From Epilithonimonas xixisoli (lineage in GTDB: Bacteria > Bacteroidota > Bacteroidia > Flavobacteriales > Weeksellaceae), in NCBI RefSeq assembly GCF_004365655.1, contig NZ_SOEO01000003.1:434001-498000 (forward strand): DNA of 64,000 nucleotides. The letters are read 5' to 3'. The position numbers and the translations under genes are program-made. The notes under the pieces were generated by a model. That model saw nothing but the letters and a program-made list of their open reading frames with translations, was not told the origin of the DNA and did no database searches. Of the stretch, positions 24,500 to 31,924 are shown piece by piece. Positions within the stretch are counted from its first letter, which is position 1. Each line of letters starts with the position of its first letter.

Positions 24500-24945
24500 T
24501 ATTTATATTGAGGAAGCAAATTATTCAATTCGGTTTTCAATTTTTCCAATTGTTTGTAACCTGCAGATTCAGTAGGAACGTTATAGATTTCGTATTCTTT
24601 TTCTGCTGTTACAATTCTAAAAATCTGATCTGGTCCATCGTAATGTCCACGTCTTTCACCACTTTGAGTTTTGTCTAAAGTTGAAATGTTGATTCCGGAA
24701 ACCAGCTTTTCCCAATCTTTGGCATTGATTTTCTTTTTTAAAGTCGGAAATTGGGTTGTTCTTCCGCCTCTTGCTACAGATTCCAAAGAATCTGGAGTTG
24801 CTGTAATGTTGGTCGAACCGCCTCTCCCAAACGTGTGAGAATAGGAAATCGACTTGATGTTGCTACTCTGAGCCACTGTTTTACAGCTCAACATTAGCAA
24901 ACAAATTGCCGAAAGAGCAAAACTTATTTTTATTATTTTCATCAT
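24499..24945 (-). CDS. Hypothetical lipoprotein, 148 aa
   Basis: Lipoprotein signal MMKIIKISFALSAICLLMLSC with the lipobox LMLSC (Cys 21), so it is anchored to the inner or outer membrane facing the periplasm. The mature part is about 125 residues, with SHTFGRGGSTNITATPDSLE and a final ELNNLLPQYK, and has no recognisable domain. It lies between an aminotransferase gene (15 bases upstream) and murB (one-base overlap) in one operon, which suggests an envelope-related role at most. Function unknown. Confidence 0.8.
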   Translation of the reverse strand: MMKIIKISFALSAICLLMLSCKTVAQSSNIKSISYSHTFGRGGSTNITATPDSLESVARGGRTTQFPTLKKKINAKDWEKLVSGINISTLDKTQSGERRGHYDGPDQIFRIVTAEKEYEIYNVPTESAGYKQLEKLKTELNNLLPQYK

Positions 24946-24960
24946 TTTATGTTTTTAAAT

Positions 24961-26163
24961 TTATTTGAATTCAGCGTTATATTTTTCAATCGCATCTTTC
25001 AAGATTTCAACACTTCTTTTTAGGTCTTCTTGTTTCAAAACATAAGCGATTCTCACTTGTTTTTTTCCCAATTCAGGATTGCTGTAGAAACCGCCCATTG
25101 GAGCAACCATCACAGTTTCGTTGTTATTAGAATAACTTTCCAAAAGCCATTGAGCGAACTTTTCTGTGTCATCCACAGGCAATTCTACGCCACAATAAAA
25201 TGCACCTTTCGGTTTCGGGCAAATCACACCCGGGATTTCATTCAATAATCCTACCAAAAGATTTCTTCTTTCTGTGTATTCTTCTCTCACTTTTGCGATG
25301 TATTCTGAATCATTTTTGTGAGCCGCCGTTGCCGCAATTTGACCTAAAAGAACTGGACTCAATCTTGCCTGAGCAAACAAAATAGCTGCATCGTGGATTT
25401 TCTTGGAACGTGTAATCAGACAACCAATTCTCGCACCACACATCGAGTATCTTTTTGATTCAGAATCGATTACGATGACGTTTGCGGCAACTTCTGGAAA
25501 CTCAAACATTGAGATTTGTTGCTCGCCATCATAAACATATTCTCTGTAAACTTCGTCAGAAATAATCACAATGTCGTGTTTTTTTGCAATCTCTGCCAAT
25601 TGCTGAAGTTCGTCTCGTGAATACAAATATCCAGTTGGATTTCCTGGATTACAGATGACAATTGCTCTTGTTTTATTCGTAATTCTTTTCTCAAATTCTT
25701 CAATCGAAGGTAAAGCAAATCCTGTATCAATCGTAGATGGAACAGCAACGATATTGATGTTGAAAGTTCCTGCAAATCCGTTGTAATTGGCGTAATATGG
25801 TTCTGGAATAATGATTTCGTCTCCATCATCACAAAGCGTAGAAATGGCGAAGTTCAAAGCTTCCGAACCGCCGTTGGTTACTATGAAATTATCTGTTGTA
25901 AGGTCATTAAAACCTAATGAATGATAATAATCTCTAAGCGCAATTCTGTAATCCAGATTACCTTCGGAAAGTGCATATTCCAAAACTTTCAGGTCGATAT
26001 TTTTTACTGCATCCAAAGCAGTTTGTGGCGTTTCGATGTCTGGCTGACCAATATTGAGGTGATAAACTTTGATTCCTTTTTGTTTTGCTTGCGTTGCAAA
26101 TGGAACTAATTTTCTTACAGGTGATGCGGGCATATGTTGTGCGCGCTGAGATATTTTCGGCAT
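24961..26163 (-). CDS. PLP-dependent class I aminotransferase (AspC-like)
   Basis: A 400-aa fold-type I aminotransferase. The N-terminal LNIGQPDIETP and EGNLDYRIALRDYY are family-typical, as is ICNPGNPTGYLYSRDEL near 170-185 (the NPTG substrate loop). PLP is held by K237 in VIDSESKRYSMCGARIG, with the conserved Asp/Tyr pair in IISDEVYREYVYDG near 200-212. These enzymes move amino groups between aspartate, aromatic or branched amino acids and 2-oxoglutarate; the exact substrate cannot be assigned. It is the first gene of an operon with a lipoprotein and murB. Confidence 0.92.
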   Translation of the reverse strand: MPKISQRAQHMPASPVRKLVPFATQAKQKGIKVYHLNIGQPDIETPQTALDAVKNIDLKVLEYALSEGNLDYRIALRDYYHSLGFNDLTTDNFIVTNGGSEALNFAISTLCDDGDEIIIPEPYYANYNGFAGTFNINIVAVPSTIDTGFALPSIEEFEKRITNKTRAIVICNPGNPTGYLYSRDELQQLAEIAKKHDIVIISDEVYREYVYDGEQQISMFEFPEVAANVIVIDSESKRYSMCGARIGCLITRSKKIHDAAILFAQARLSPVLLGQIAATAAHKNDSEYIAKVREEYTERRNLLVGLLNEIPGVICPKPKGAFYCGVELPVDDTEKFAQWLLESYSNNNETVMVAPMGGFYSNPELGKKQVRIAYVLKQEDLKRSVEILKDAIEKYNAEFK

Positions 26164-26219
26164 TATTTTTAATCTTTGAATGACAAAAATAAGCTTTAAT
26201 TTTTCAACAAAAAAATTAG

Positions 26220-26227
26220 TATTTTTG
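26220..26227 (+). promoter_or_regulatory. -7 box (TATTTTTG) of the DUF1801 gene
   Basis: TAnnTTTG match 19 bases upstream of the ATG at 26247, in the short divergent gap with the aminotransferase. Confidence 0.5.
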
Positions 26228-26246
26228 ATTTAAAATAAATCCAACA

Positions 26247-26702
26247 ATGCAGATTTTTGTTGATACAGTGGAAGAATATATTTCCCAGATTCCTGAGGAA
26301 AGAAGAGATGCTTTTAGAAAGCTTTTGGAAACTGTTGATGCCAATCTTCCGAAAGGTTTTCAGCAGACGATGCAATATGGAATGGTGACTTGGGTGGTGC
26401 CTATGGAAACTTATCCCGCAGGTTATCATTGTGCGAAAGATACGCCTTTGCCTTTCATAAGTGTGGCTTCACAAAAGAATTTTGTCGCTTTTTACAATAT
26501 GGGAATTTACGCCGATCCAGTGATTCTGGATTGGTTTGTCAAAGAATTTCCGAATCATTCCAAAAAGAAATTGGATATGGGAAAATCTTGCATTAGATTC
26601 AAAAAAATGGAAGATATTACTTTTGATTTAATTGGTGAGCTTTGTACAAAAATCTCTGTTGAGGAATGGATTGCGTCTTATGAAAAGAATTTTAAAAAGT
26701 AA
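26247..26702 (+). CDS. DUF1801 domain-containing protein
   Basis: A 151-aa protein with the DUF1801/YdhG-like fold pattern: RRDAFRKLLETVDANLPKGFQQTMQYGMVTW near residues 18-48, LPFISVASQKNFVAFYNMGIY near 72-92 and KLDMGKSCIRFKKMEDI near 110-127. Some relatives are iron-chaperone (frataxin-like Fra) or DNA-response proteins, but the family is mostly uncharacterised. It overlaps the next gene's start by 23 bases, so both are probably translated from one mRNA. Confidence 0.88.
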   Translation: MQIFVDTVEEYISQIPEERRDAFRKLLETVDANLPKGFQQTMQYGMVTWVVPMETYPAGYHCAKDTPLPFISVASQKNFVAFYNMGIYADPVILDWFVKEFPNHSKKKLDMGKSCIRFKKMEDITFDLIGELCTKISVEEWIASYEKNFKK

Positions 26703-27321
26703 TTTCCTTTATCTTATTTTTGCAACTTTCGTATTATTAAGCTGTAAAACTTACAACACATCTATTTTGGAAAACGGCGATTTGCTTTTCGTGCCATCTG
26801 TGGATTCTGGATTGTCTGGAGCGATTAATAATGTCACTCAGACAGAGAAAAAAACGTCTTATGACCATATTGGGATTTTAAAAAAAGAAGAGAATCATCT
26901 TTATGTTCTTCACGCATCGCCAAAAGGCGGTTCTCAAAAACAAAAACTTCATTCTTTTCTGAAAGAACAATCTAAATCTGGACAAAAAATTGATGTTTAC
27001 AGATTAAAATCAGAATTTCAATCATCTATTCCAAACTCTGTTTCCAAAGCTGAAACTTTGATTGGAAAGCCTTACAATTTTAATTATATTTTGGATGAGA
27101 ATTCCTATTACTGTTCAGATTTTGTGGAAAGAGCTTTTCGAGAAAATCAAATTTTTCAGTTGGAGCCAATGACTTTCATCGATCCAAAAACCAATCAGAC
27201 GAATGCGTTTTGGGAAAAATTTTATCAAGATAAAAAACTGAAAGTTCCGGAAGGCGAGCCGGGTTGTAACCCAAATGGATTGGCAAATTCTAATAAAATT
27301 GATAAAATAGGAGAACTTTAA
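26680..27321 (+). CDS. YiiX/NlpC-P60-like cysteine hydrolase lipoprotein
   Basis: About 213 residues; the ATG at 26680 gives a clean lipoprotein signal (MKRILKSNFLYLIFATFVLLSC) whereas the longer reading frame from 26632 does not. The mature part is a permuted papain-fold hydrolase of the YiiX/YaeF type (DUF830). The catalytic His is probably H63 in SYDHIGI and the Cys C145 in SYYCSDFVERAF, with GKPYNFNYI preceding it. Such enzymes are thought to act on amide or ester bonds in lipids or peptides at the envelope. The true substrate is unknown. It overlaps the DUF1801 gene by 23 bases. Confidence 0.85.
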   Translation: MKRILKSNFLYLIFATFVLLSCKTYNTSILENGDLLFVPSVDSGLSGAINNVTQTEKKTSYDHIGILKKEENHLYVLHASPKGGSQKQKLHSFLKEQSKSGQKIDVYRLKSEFQSSIPNSVSKAETLIGKPYNFNYILDENSYYCSDFVERAFRENQIFQLEPMTFIDPKTNQTNAFWEKFYQDKKLKVPEGEPGCNPNGLANSNKIDKIGEL

Positions 27322-27339
27322 TCCTATTTTTTTAAAATT

Positions 27340-27383
27340 AATTCATACTTATTTGGTATGAATTTGAAATTATTCTATTTTTG
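27340..27383 (+). promoter_or_regulatory. Promoter with palindromic operator over the -33 box (site 1)
   Basis: Perfect 9-bp arms AATTCATAC (27340-27348) and GTATGAATT (27356-27364) flank the spacer TTATTTG. The TTTG in the spacer (27352-27355) fits the -33 element of a Bacteroidota promoter, with TATTTTTG at 27376-27383 as the -7 box and 20 bases between. A nearly identical site with the same geometry precedes the DUF4395 operon (28643-28685). A bound dimer would cover the -33 box, so repression is the simplest reading. Confidence 0.7.
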
Positions 27384-27399
27384 ATTCATAATTTTTACA

Positions 27400-28638
27400 A
27401 TGGATATATTTGATAGAATAGAAAATAACCCAGGTCCGCTGGGAGAATACGCAACTTATGCCGACGGAGAATACATTTTTCCTCAATTGGAAGGCGAGAT
27501 TTCCACCAAGATGTTTTTCAAGGGTAAAGAAATGATCGTCTTCAGTCTCAACAATTATCTTGGACTTGCCAACCATCCCGAAGTTAGAAAAGTAGATGCA
27601 GAAAGCGGGCAATCTTACGGATTGGCTTATCCAATGGGATCTCGAGCGATGACGGGACAAACCAAACATCATCAGGAATTGGAAAAAGAACTGGCAGAAT
27701 TTACCCAAAAAGAAGCTTCAATATTACTAAATTTCGGCTATCAGGGAATGTTTTCTTTGATTGATACATTGTTGACGAGAAATGATGTCGTAGTCTATGA
27801 TTCGGAAAGTCACGCCTGTGCAATTGATGGTGTAAAACTTCACAGAGGAAAGCGTTTTGTTTTTGCGCACAATGATATGGAAAGTTTTGAAAAATCACTC
27901 CAAAAAGCATCAAAAATCACAGCGGAAACTGGCGGTGGAATTTTGGTTTTGACGGAAGGTGTTTTCAGTATGAATGGCGAACAAGGCAAGCTGAAAGAAA
28001 TTGTAGAACTCAAAAAGAAATACCCATTCCGACTGATTGTGGATGATGCGCACGGCTTCGGTGTGATGGGCGAAAATGGAGTAGGAACGGGCGAAGAGCA
28101 AGGCGTCCAAAGCGAAATCGATCTTTATTTTTCTACATTTACAAAATCATTTGCAAGTTTCGGCGCTTTCGTTTCCGGGAAAGCGAGTGTCATCAAATAT
28201 ATCAAATACAACATTCGTTCACAGATTTTTGCCAAAGCTTTGCCAATTGTAATGGTCATTGGCATCAGAAAACGATTGGAACTGGTAAAACAAAATCCGC
28301 AATTCCGAACTCGACTTTGGGAAAATGTTTTTAAAATTCAGAAAGGTCTGAGAGATTTAGGATTTGATATTGGGAAAACAAATACTTGCATCACGCCGGT
28401 TTTCATCAAAGCTGATACATTGGAAGCGACTTTGATTGTGAAAGAATTGCGTGAAGTTCACGGGATTTTCACGAGCATTGTGGTTTATCCTGTCATTCCA
28501 AAAGGTTTGGTAATGCTGAGAATTATCCCGACAGCAGAGCATTCTGACGAAGAAATCGATCAATTGTTGTTGGCTTTTGAAAGTTTGAACAAGCCAAAAG
28601 AAATTGTTCCAATATTAATTAATAATGAATTAGTATAA
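27400..28638 (+). CDS. Alpha-oxoamine synthase (serine palmitoyltransferase / cysteate acyltransferase type)
   Basis: A 412-aa PLP enzyme of the alpha-oxoamine synthase family, which condenses an amino acid with an acyl-CoA or acyl-ACP and loses CO2. PLP is bound by K249 in STFTKSFASFGAF. Other family blocks are SLNNYLGLANHP near 47-58, GSRAMTGQTKHHQELEKELAEF, DSESHACAIDGVKLHRG and VDDAHGFGVMGENG near 210-223. The N-terminus (MDIFDRIENNPGPLGEYATYADGEYIFP) is unlike BioF or Kbl and resembles the serine palmitoyltransferase-like proteins of Flavobacteriia. Two products are plausible: the sphingoid base 3-ketosphinganine, or a capnine-type sulfonolipid base made from cysteate. The sequence does not decide between them. 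Its promoter carries the operator shared with the DUF4395-NIL operon. Confidence 0.85.
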   Translation: MDIFDRIENNPGPLGEYATYADGEYIFPQLEGEISTKMFFKGKEMIVFSLNNYLGLANHPEVRKVDAESGQSYGLAYPMGSRAMTGQTKHHQELEKELAEFTQKEASILLNFGYQGMFSLIDTLLTRNDVVVYDSESHACAIDGVKLHRGKRFVFAHNDMESFEKSLQKASKITAETGGGILVLTEGVFSMNGEQGKLKEIVELKKKYPFRLIVDDAHGFGVMGENGVGTGEEQGVQSEIDLYFSTFTKSFASFGAFVSGKASVIKYIKYNIRSQIFAKALPIVMVIGIRKRLELVKQNPQFRTRLWENVFKIQKGLRDLGFDIGKTNTCITPVFIKADTLEATLIVKELREVHGIFTSIVVYPVIPKGLVMLRIIPTAEHSDEEIDQLLLAFESLNKPKEIVPILINNELV

Positions 28639-28642
28639 ATTT

Positions 28643-28685
28643 AATTCCTACTTATTTGGTGGGAATTAAATAATTTATATATTTG
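28643..28685 (+). promoter_or_regulatory. Promoter with palindromic operator over the -33 box (site 2)
   Basis: AATTCCTAC (28643-28651), spacer TTATTTG and GTGGGAATT (28659-28667); the spacer is identical to site 1 and the arms pair with one mismatch, extended by TTT/AAA outside. TTTG at 28655-28658 and TATATTTG at 28678-28685 form a near-consensus promoter with 19 bases between. Transcription would start near 28691, just before the structured leader. Confidence 0.72.
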
Positions 28686-28689
28686 CAAT

Positions 28690-28809
28690 AGAATTAAGAT
28701 TAAATGAAAAGCATATTCTCTCATATCATAATGTGTAACCCCAAGTAAATCATTGGATAGGAGAGAATATGTCTTTAAGCTTTACCTATTTCGGTAGAGC
28801 TTTTTTTTT
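28690..28809 (+). ncRNA. Structured leader RNA ending in an intrinsic terminator (putative attenuator)
   Basis: From the predicted start near 28691, the RNA forms a 15-bp helix: AAAGCATATTCTCTC (28708-28722) pairs with 28761-28776 with one bulged U. The enclosed 38 bases may form ATC/GAT and AATG/CATT helices around a loop with CCCC. A terminator follows directly: AAGCTTTACC (28777-28786) and GGTAGAGCTT (28793-28802), then nine T in total. The DUF4395 start codon is only 17 bases after the T run, with no room for another promoter, so the operon must be read through this terminator. I do not recognise a known SAM riboswitch motif. An independent RNA such as 6S-Flavo is an alternative. Confidence 0.65.
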
Positions 28810-28826
28810 AAAATTAATATAAAACT

Positions 28827-29267
28827 ATGGGAAAATTTGCTAACAAAAATATCTACATTGATGACAGTGCATCGTCAATTGTTGCCTATCAAGTGATTTT
28901 GATAACTGTTTTTGGAATCCATTTCCAACAGCAATGGTTGTTACTTTTTCTGGCTTTCGATTTTCTTCTTCGAGCCACGGGATTGTTCGCTTCGCCATTA
29001 TATTTCGTTGCGAAAAAAGTTTCAGAGTTTCTCTATTTTGAAAAGAAACCTGTTTTTGCAGGACCCAAGAGATTTGCAGCGATGCTGGGATTTGTAATGA
29101 CAATCCTGATTGCATTTTCTTATGATTCTCAAATCGGGATTTTCCTTGGAATTACGCTGATTGCTTTGGCCTCTTTGGAAAGTGTTTTCCAAGTCTGCGT
29201 TGGCTGTTACATTTTTAATTTTCTAATTGTCCCGATTCAAAACAAATTCAACAACTCACCAAAATAA
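28827..29267 (+). CDS. DUF4395 integral membrane protein
   Basis: A 146-aa protein with four predicted helices and a central amphipathic segment, matching DUF4395. The C-terminal helix holds a CVGCYIFN motif (near residues 130-137), a CxxC pair typical of this family and suggestive of sulfur or redox chemistry. DUF4395 proteins often accompany thioredoxin-like or thiosulfate/sulfur-metabolism genes, but no function has been shown that I know of. The gene is preceded by a terminator-ended leader and followed after three bases by the NIL-domain gene. Confidence 0.85.
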   Translation: MGKFANKNIYIDDSASSIVAYQVILITVFGIHFQQQWLLLFLAFDFLLRATGLFASPLYFVAKKVSEFLYFEKKPVFAGPKRFAAMLGFVMTILIAFSYDSQIGIFLGITLIALASLESVFQVCVGCYIFNFLIVPIQNKFNNSPK

Positions 29268-29270
29268 TAT

Positions 29271-29588
29271 ATGATTATGATTTACAAACAAGAAACTTTA
29301 GGCAACAATTTTGTCCCGAAGCCAGCAAAGGAAATTATTCTGGAAATAGAACTGAATGGAAAAATCAGATTTGATCTTCTGCTTTACACGATTCACAACC
29401 ATTACAAAATCAGTTATAAAATCGTGAACGCACACATCGAATATCTGAATGGAAACAACTTCGGAAACGTAAAACTTCTTCTGAAAATAACGGATGATGA
29501 GATTGACAAAATCGAAAATTATCTTGGCGAATATAAAATGATGAGTTGCAAAATACCTGTCTTACAACAAAAAAAGGAAGCTTCATAA
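29271..29588 (+). CDS. Stand-alone NIL-domain protein (MetN C-terminal domain-like)
   Basis: About 105 residues; a second ATG at 29277 is an equally good start. Residues about 25-98 match the NIL domain found at the C-terminus of the methionine ABC transporter ATPase MetN. The match includes IRFDLLLYTIHNHYKISYKIVNAHIEYLNG and NFGNVKLLLKITDDEIDKIENYL, in line with MetN's 'NIISAQMDY..G..FG' segment. In MetN this domain binds methionine and inhibits transport. Here no ATPase is attached and no metI/metQ is nearby, so it may serve as a free sensor or regulator. It is cotranscribed with DUF4395. The stop codon overlaps the following terminator stem. Confidence 0.82.
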   Translation: MIMIYKQETLGNNFVPKPAKEIILEIELNGKIRFDLLLYTIHNHYKISYKIVNAHIEYLNGNNFGNVKLLLKITDDEIDKIENYLGEYKMMSCKIPVLQQKKEAS

Positions 29589-29602
29589 AGAGCTTCCTTT
29601 TG
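29572..29602. terminator. Terminator after the NIL gene (bidirectional)
   Basis: AAAAGGAAGCT pairs with AGCTTCCTTTT around an 8-base loop. It includes the last codons of the NIL gene and also faces the convergent murA gene. Confidence 0.85.
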
Positions 29603-29651
29603 ATTTTATAATTAAGGTCTAAATTCTAACATCTAAACTCTAATTTCTTTT

Positions 29652-30959
29652 TTAAATTCTTCTAATATCAGCACCAATCGCTCTCAATCTTTCATCGATA
29701 TTTTCATAACCACGATCGATTTGTTCGATGTTTTGAATCACGGATTTTCCTTCCGCGGAAAGTGCCGCGATCAACAAAGCATTTCCAGCTCTGATGTCTG
29801 GCGAAACCATTGTTGTCCCGCGCAATGGCGTTTCTTGATTCATTCCGATGACAGTTGCTCTGTGCGGATCGCAAAGAATGATTTGCGCACCCATATCAAT
29901 CAATTTATCTACGAAGAACAAACGGCTTTCGAACATTTTCTGATGAATCAAAACAGAACCTTTTGCCTGAGTTGCCACAACTAATATTATTGATAACAAA
30001 TCCGGCGTAAATCCAGGCCAAGGCGCATCTGAAACTGTCAAGATAGAACCGTCAATAAATTTCTGAATCTTATAATTTTCCTGAGACGGAATATAAATAT
30101 CATCGCCTCTTTGCTCCAATTCTATTCCTAGTTTTCTAAATGTGTTTGGAATCACGCCCAGCTCATTCCATTTTACGTTTTTGATGGTGATCTCAGATTT
30201 CGTCATTGCGGCCAAACCAATCCAAGAACCTATTTCCACCATATCTGGAAGCATTGTATGCTCTGTTCCGTGAAGTTTATCCACGCCTTCCACAGTCAAA
30301 AGATTGGAACCGATTCCGGAAATATTCGCACCCATTCTGTTCAGCATTTTGCATAATTGCTGAAGATACGGCTCGCACGCGGCATTGTAGATTCTTGTTT
30401 TTCCTTTTGCCAAAACTGCTGCCATTACGATGTTTGCAGTTCCGGTAACAGAAGCTTCTTCCAGAAGGATGAATTTCCCGTTTAATTCTTTAGCTTTAAG
30501 TGAATAGAATGCTTCTTCCTCGTCATAAGAAAATTCTGCACCCAATTCCACAAAACCTTGGAAGTGCGTGTCCAAACGTCTTCTTCCGATTTTGTCTCCA
30601 CCAGGAGTTGGCAAATAAGCTTCGCCAAATCTCGCCAACATTGGTCCAAGAATCATCACAGAACCTCTCAGTTTTGCACCGTCTTTTTTGAATTCTTTAG
30701 ATTTTATATAATCGAAGTTGACTTCATCTGCTTTGAATGTGAAATCACCTTTTCCGTTTTTCGTCACTTTTACGTTGAAGTCCTGAAGGATTTCTATCAA
30801 TTTATTCACATCCTTGATGTCTGGGATGTTATCAATCCTCACTTCATCTTCCGTCAGCAAAACAGCACAAAGAATCTGCAACGCTTCATTCTTCGCACCT
30901 TGAGGCGTGATCTCTCCGCTCAATTTTTTACCACCTCTTATTTCAAAAGCTCCCTCCAT
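29652..30959 (-). CDS. murA: UDP-N-acetylglucosamine 1-carboxyvinyltransferase MurA
   Basis: A 435-aa enzyme that starts peptidoglycan precursor synthesis by adding enolpyruvate to UDP-GlcNAc. GGKKLSGEITPQGAKNEALQIL opens the EPSP-synthase-like fold; K23 and N24 are the usual catalytic pair. The active-site loop reads LPTPGGDKIGRRRLD, with Asp (D122, bases 30594-30596) where the classic enzyme has Cys (Cys115 in E. coli). Cys-to-Asp MurA enzymes are active but not alkylated by fosfomycin. The rest is normal, including DMVEIGSWIGLAAM and the C-terminal RGYENIDERLRAIGADIRRI. It directly follows the DUF4290 gene with no gap. Confidence 0.97.
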   Translation of the reverse strand: MEGAFEIRGGKKLSGEITPQGAKNEALQILCAVLLTEDEVRIDNIPDIKDVNKLIEILQDFNVKVTKNGKGDFTFKADEVNFDYIKSKEFKKDGAKLRGSVMILGPMLARFGEAYLPTPGGDKIGRRRLDTHFQGFVELGAEFSYDEEEAFYSLKAKELNGKFILLEEASVTGTANIVMAAVLAKGKTRIYNAACEPYLQQLCKMLNRMGANISGIGSNLLTVEGVDKLHGTEHTMLPDMVEIGSWIGLAAMTKSEITIKNVKWNELGVIPNTFRKLGIELEQRGDDIYIPSQENYKIQKFIDGSILTVSDAPWPGFTPDLLSIILVVATQAKGSVLIHQKMFESRLFFVDKLIDMGAQIILCDPHRATVIGMNQETPLRGTTMVSPDIRAGNALLIAALSAEGKSVIQNIEQIDRGYENIDERLRAIGADIRRI

Positions 30960-31616
30960 TTATCTTCTTTTGTTTTTATGATTTTGAAAATTATTCTTAC
31001 GATTATTGTTGTTATTTTGATTTCTACTGTTGTTGCTTCGATTGTTGTTGTTATTTCTGTTCGTAGCGTAGTAGATTTTGCTTTTGTCTAATGAATCCAA
31101 ACCTGTGAGATCCAATCTTTCTTTAGAAAGTTCTTTCAGATGTCGGAAAATCACATCATCCTGCACGTGTTCCTTGTTGTAAACATTGTAGGATTTTTTC
31201 ATATTATTAGCAATCACTTGTATCAGTGCGTCTTTCTCGTCGCCTTCTTCCAGGGCAATTGCTTTATCTATGAGTTGAAGAATGCTTTTTCCGTAGAATT
31301 TGTAGGCATTGTCCAAAGAAGGATAATCCATTTTTCTTGGTTTGGTAACCAAGTCATCTGCGGAAAGAATCGGGTACGGTGAGTCAACATCCAGATTATG
31401 ATCTGCCAAAATAAAAAGGTGATCCCAAAGTTTGTGTTTGTAATTCTCCTCGTCGCGAAGATGTGGGTTTCTCTGTCCCATAAATTCTACGATTGCAGTC
31501 GCCATTTCATTGCGTTCTTCTTTGTCAGCTAGGGTTTTGCAATGCTCCACAAGCTGTTGTATGTTGCGCCCATATTCGGGCATTAGTAGTTGTGTTCTGT
31601 CGGTATTATAATCCAT
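30960..31616 (-). CDS. DUF4290 domain-containing protein
   Basis: About 218 residues. I prefer the ATG at 31616 (MDYNTDRTQLLMPEYGRNIQ); a TTG nine bases upstream is the only other choice. Residues 1-180 match DUF4290, a family restricted to Bacteroidota and usually placed next to murA, as here. The last 40 residues are an Asn/Arg-rich low-complexity tail (NRNNNNNRSNNSRNQ...) ending KNKRR, likely disordered and possibly RNA-binding. The function of the domain is unknown; linkage to murA suggests an envelope role. murA's start codon follows its stop with no gap. A TATATTTG box lies just upstream. Confidence 0.9.
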   Translation of the reverse strand: MDYNTDRTQLLMPEYGRNIQQLVEHCKTLADKEERNEMATAIVEFMGQRNPHLRDEENYKHKLWDHLFILADHNLDVDSPYPILSADDLVTKPRKMDYPSLDNAYKFYGKSILQLIDKAIALEEGDEKDALIQVIANNMKKSYNVYNKEHVQDDVIFRHLKELSKERLDLTGLDSLDKSKIYYATNRNNNNNRSNNSRNQNNNNNRKNNFQNHKNKRR

Positions 31617-31731
31617 AATGTGCAAATATAAAACATTTCGGGTTCAAACTTTGAAATTCAAAATCGAGTGTTTAAATTTTTTCTTGATTAATGTTTTCTG
31701 GCTTGAAAAAATTACGTCCTAAAAAAAATAA

Positions 31732-31842
31732 AACCACATAGACACATAGAATATATAATATCTGTTTTTGAAAAGCTAAAATAGAAATAGGTGTCAACTA
31801 TTTCATCTTAAAACTCAATAAAAACTATGTGTCTATGTGGTT
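31732..31842. repeat. 111-bp element with perfect 18-bp terminal inverted repeats
   Basis: AACCACATAGACACATAG at 31732-31749 is perfectly complementary to 31825-31842. The 75 bases between have no ORF. The size and ends resemble a MITE, but I see no target-site duplication. It lies in the 308-base gap upstream of the DUF4290-murA operon. Confidence 0.7.
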
Positions 31843-31891
31843 AATCTAATTCTACAGACTGAAATTAATAGGTTCAAAAGTTTTTTACTTC

Positions 31892-31915
31892 TGTCAGGCT
31901 GAGGCTCTCGAAGCC
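31892..31915. repeat. 24-bp dispersed repeat (family 3)
   Basis: Copy starting TGTCAGGCTGAGG and ending TCTCGAAGCC, nine bases downstream of the DCC gene stop. Confidence 0.7.
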
Positions 31916-31924
31916 CAATATAAA

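Noticed and set aside
28708-28802. Known SAM riboswitch
   Set aside because: The characteristic SAM-I (CTTATCA...GAG, GGCAACC) and SAM-II landmarks are absent from the leader; kept only as an unassigned structured leader.
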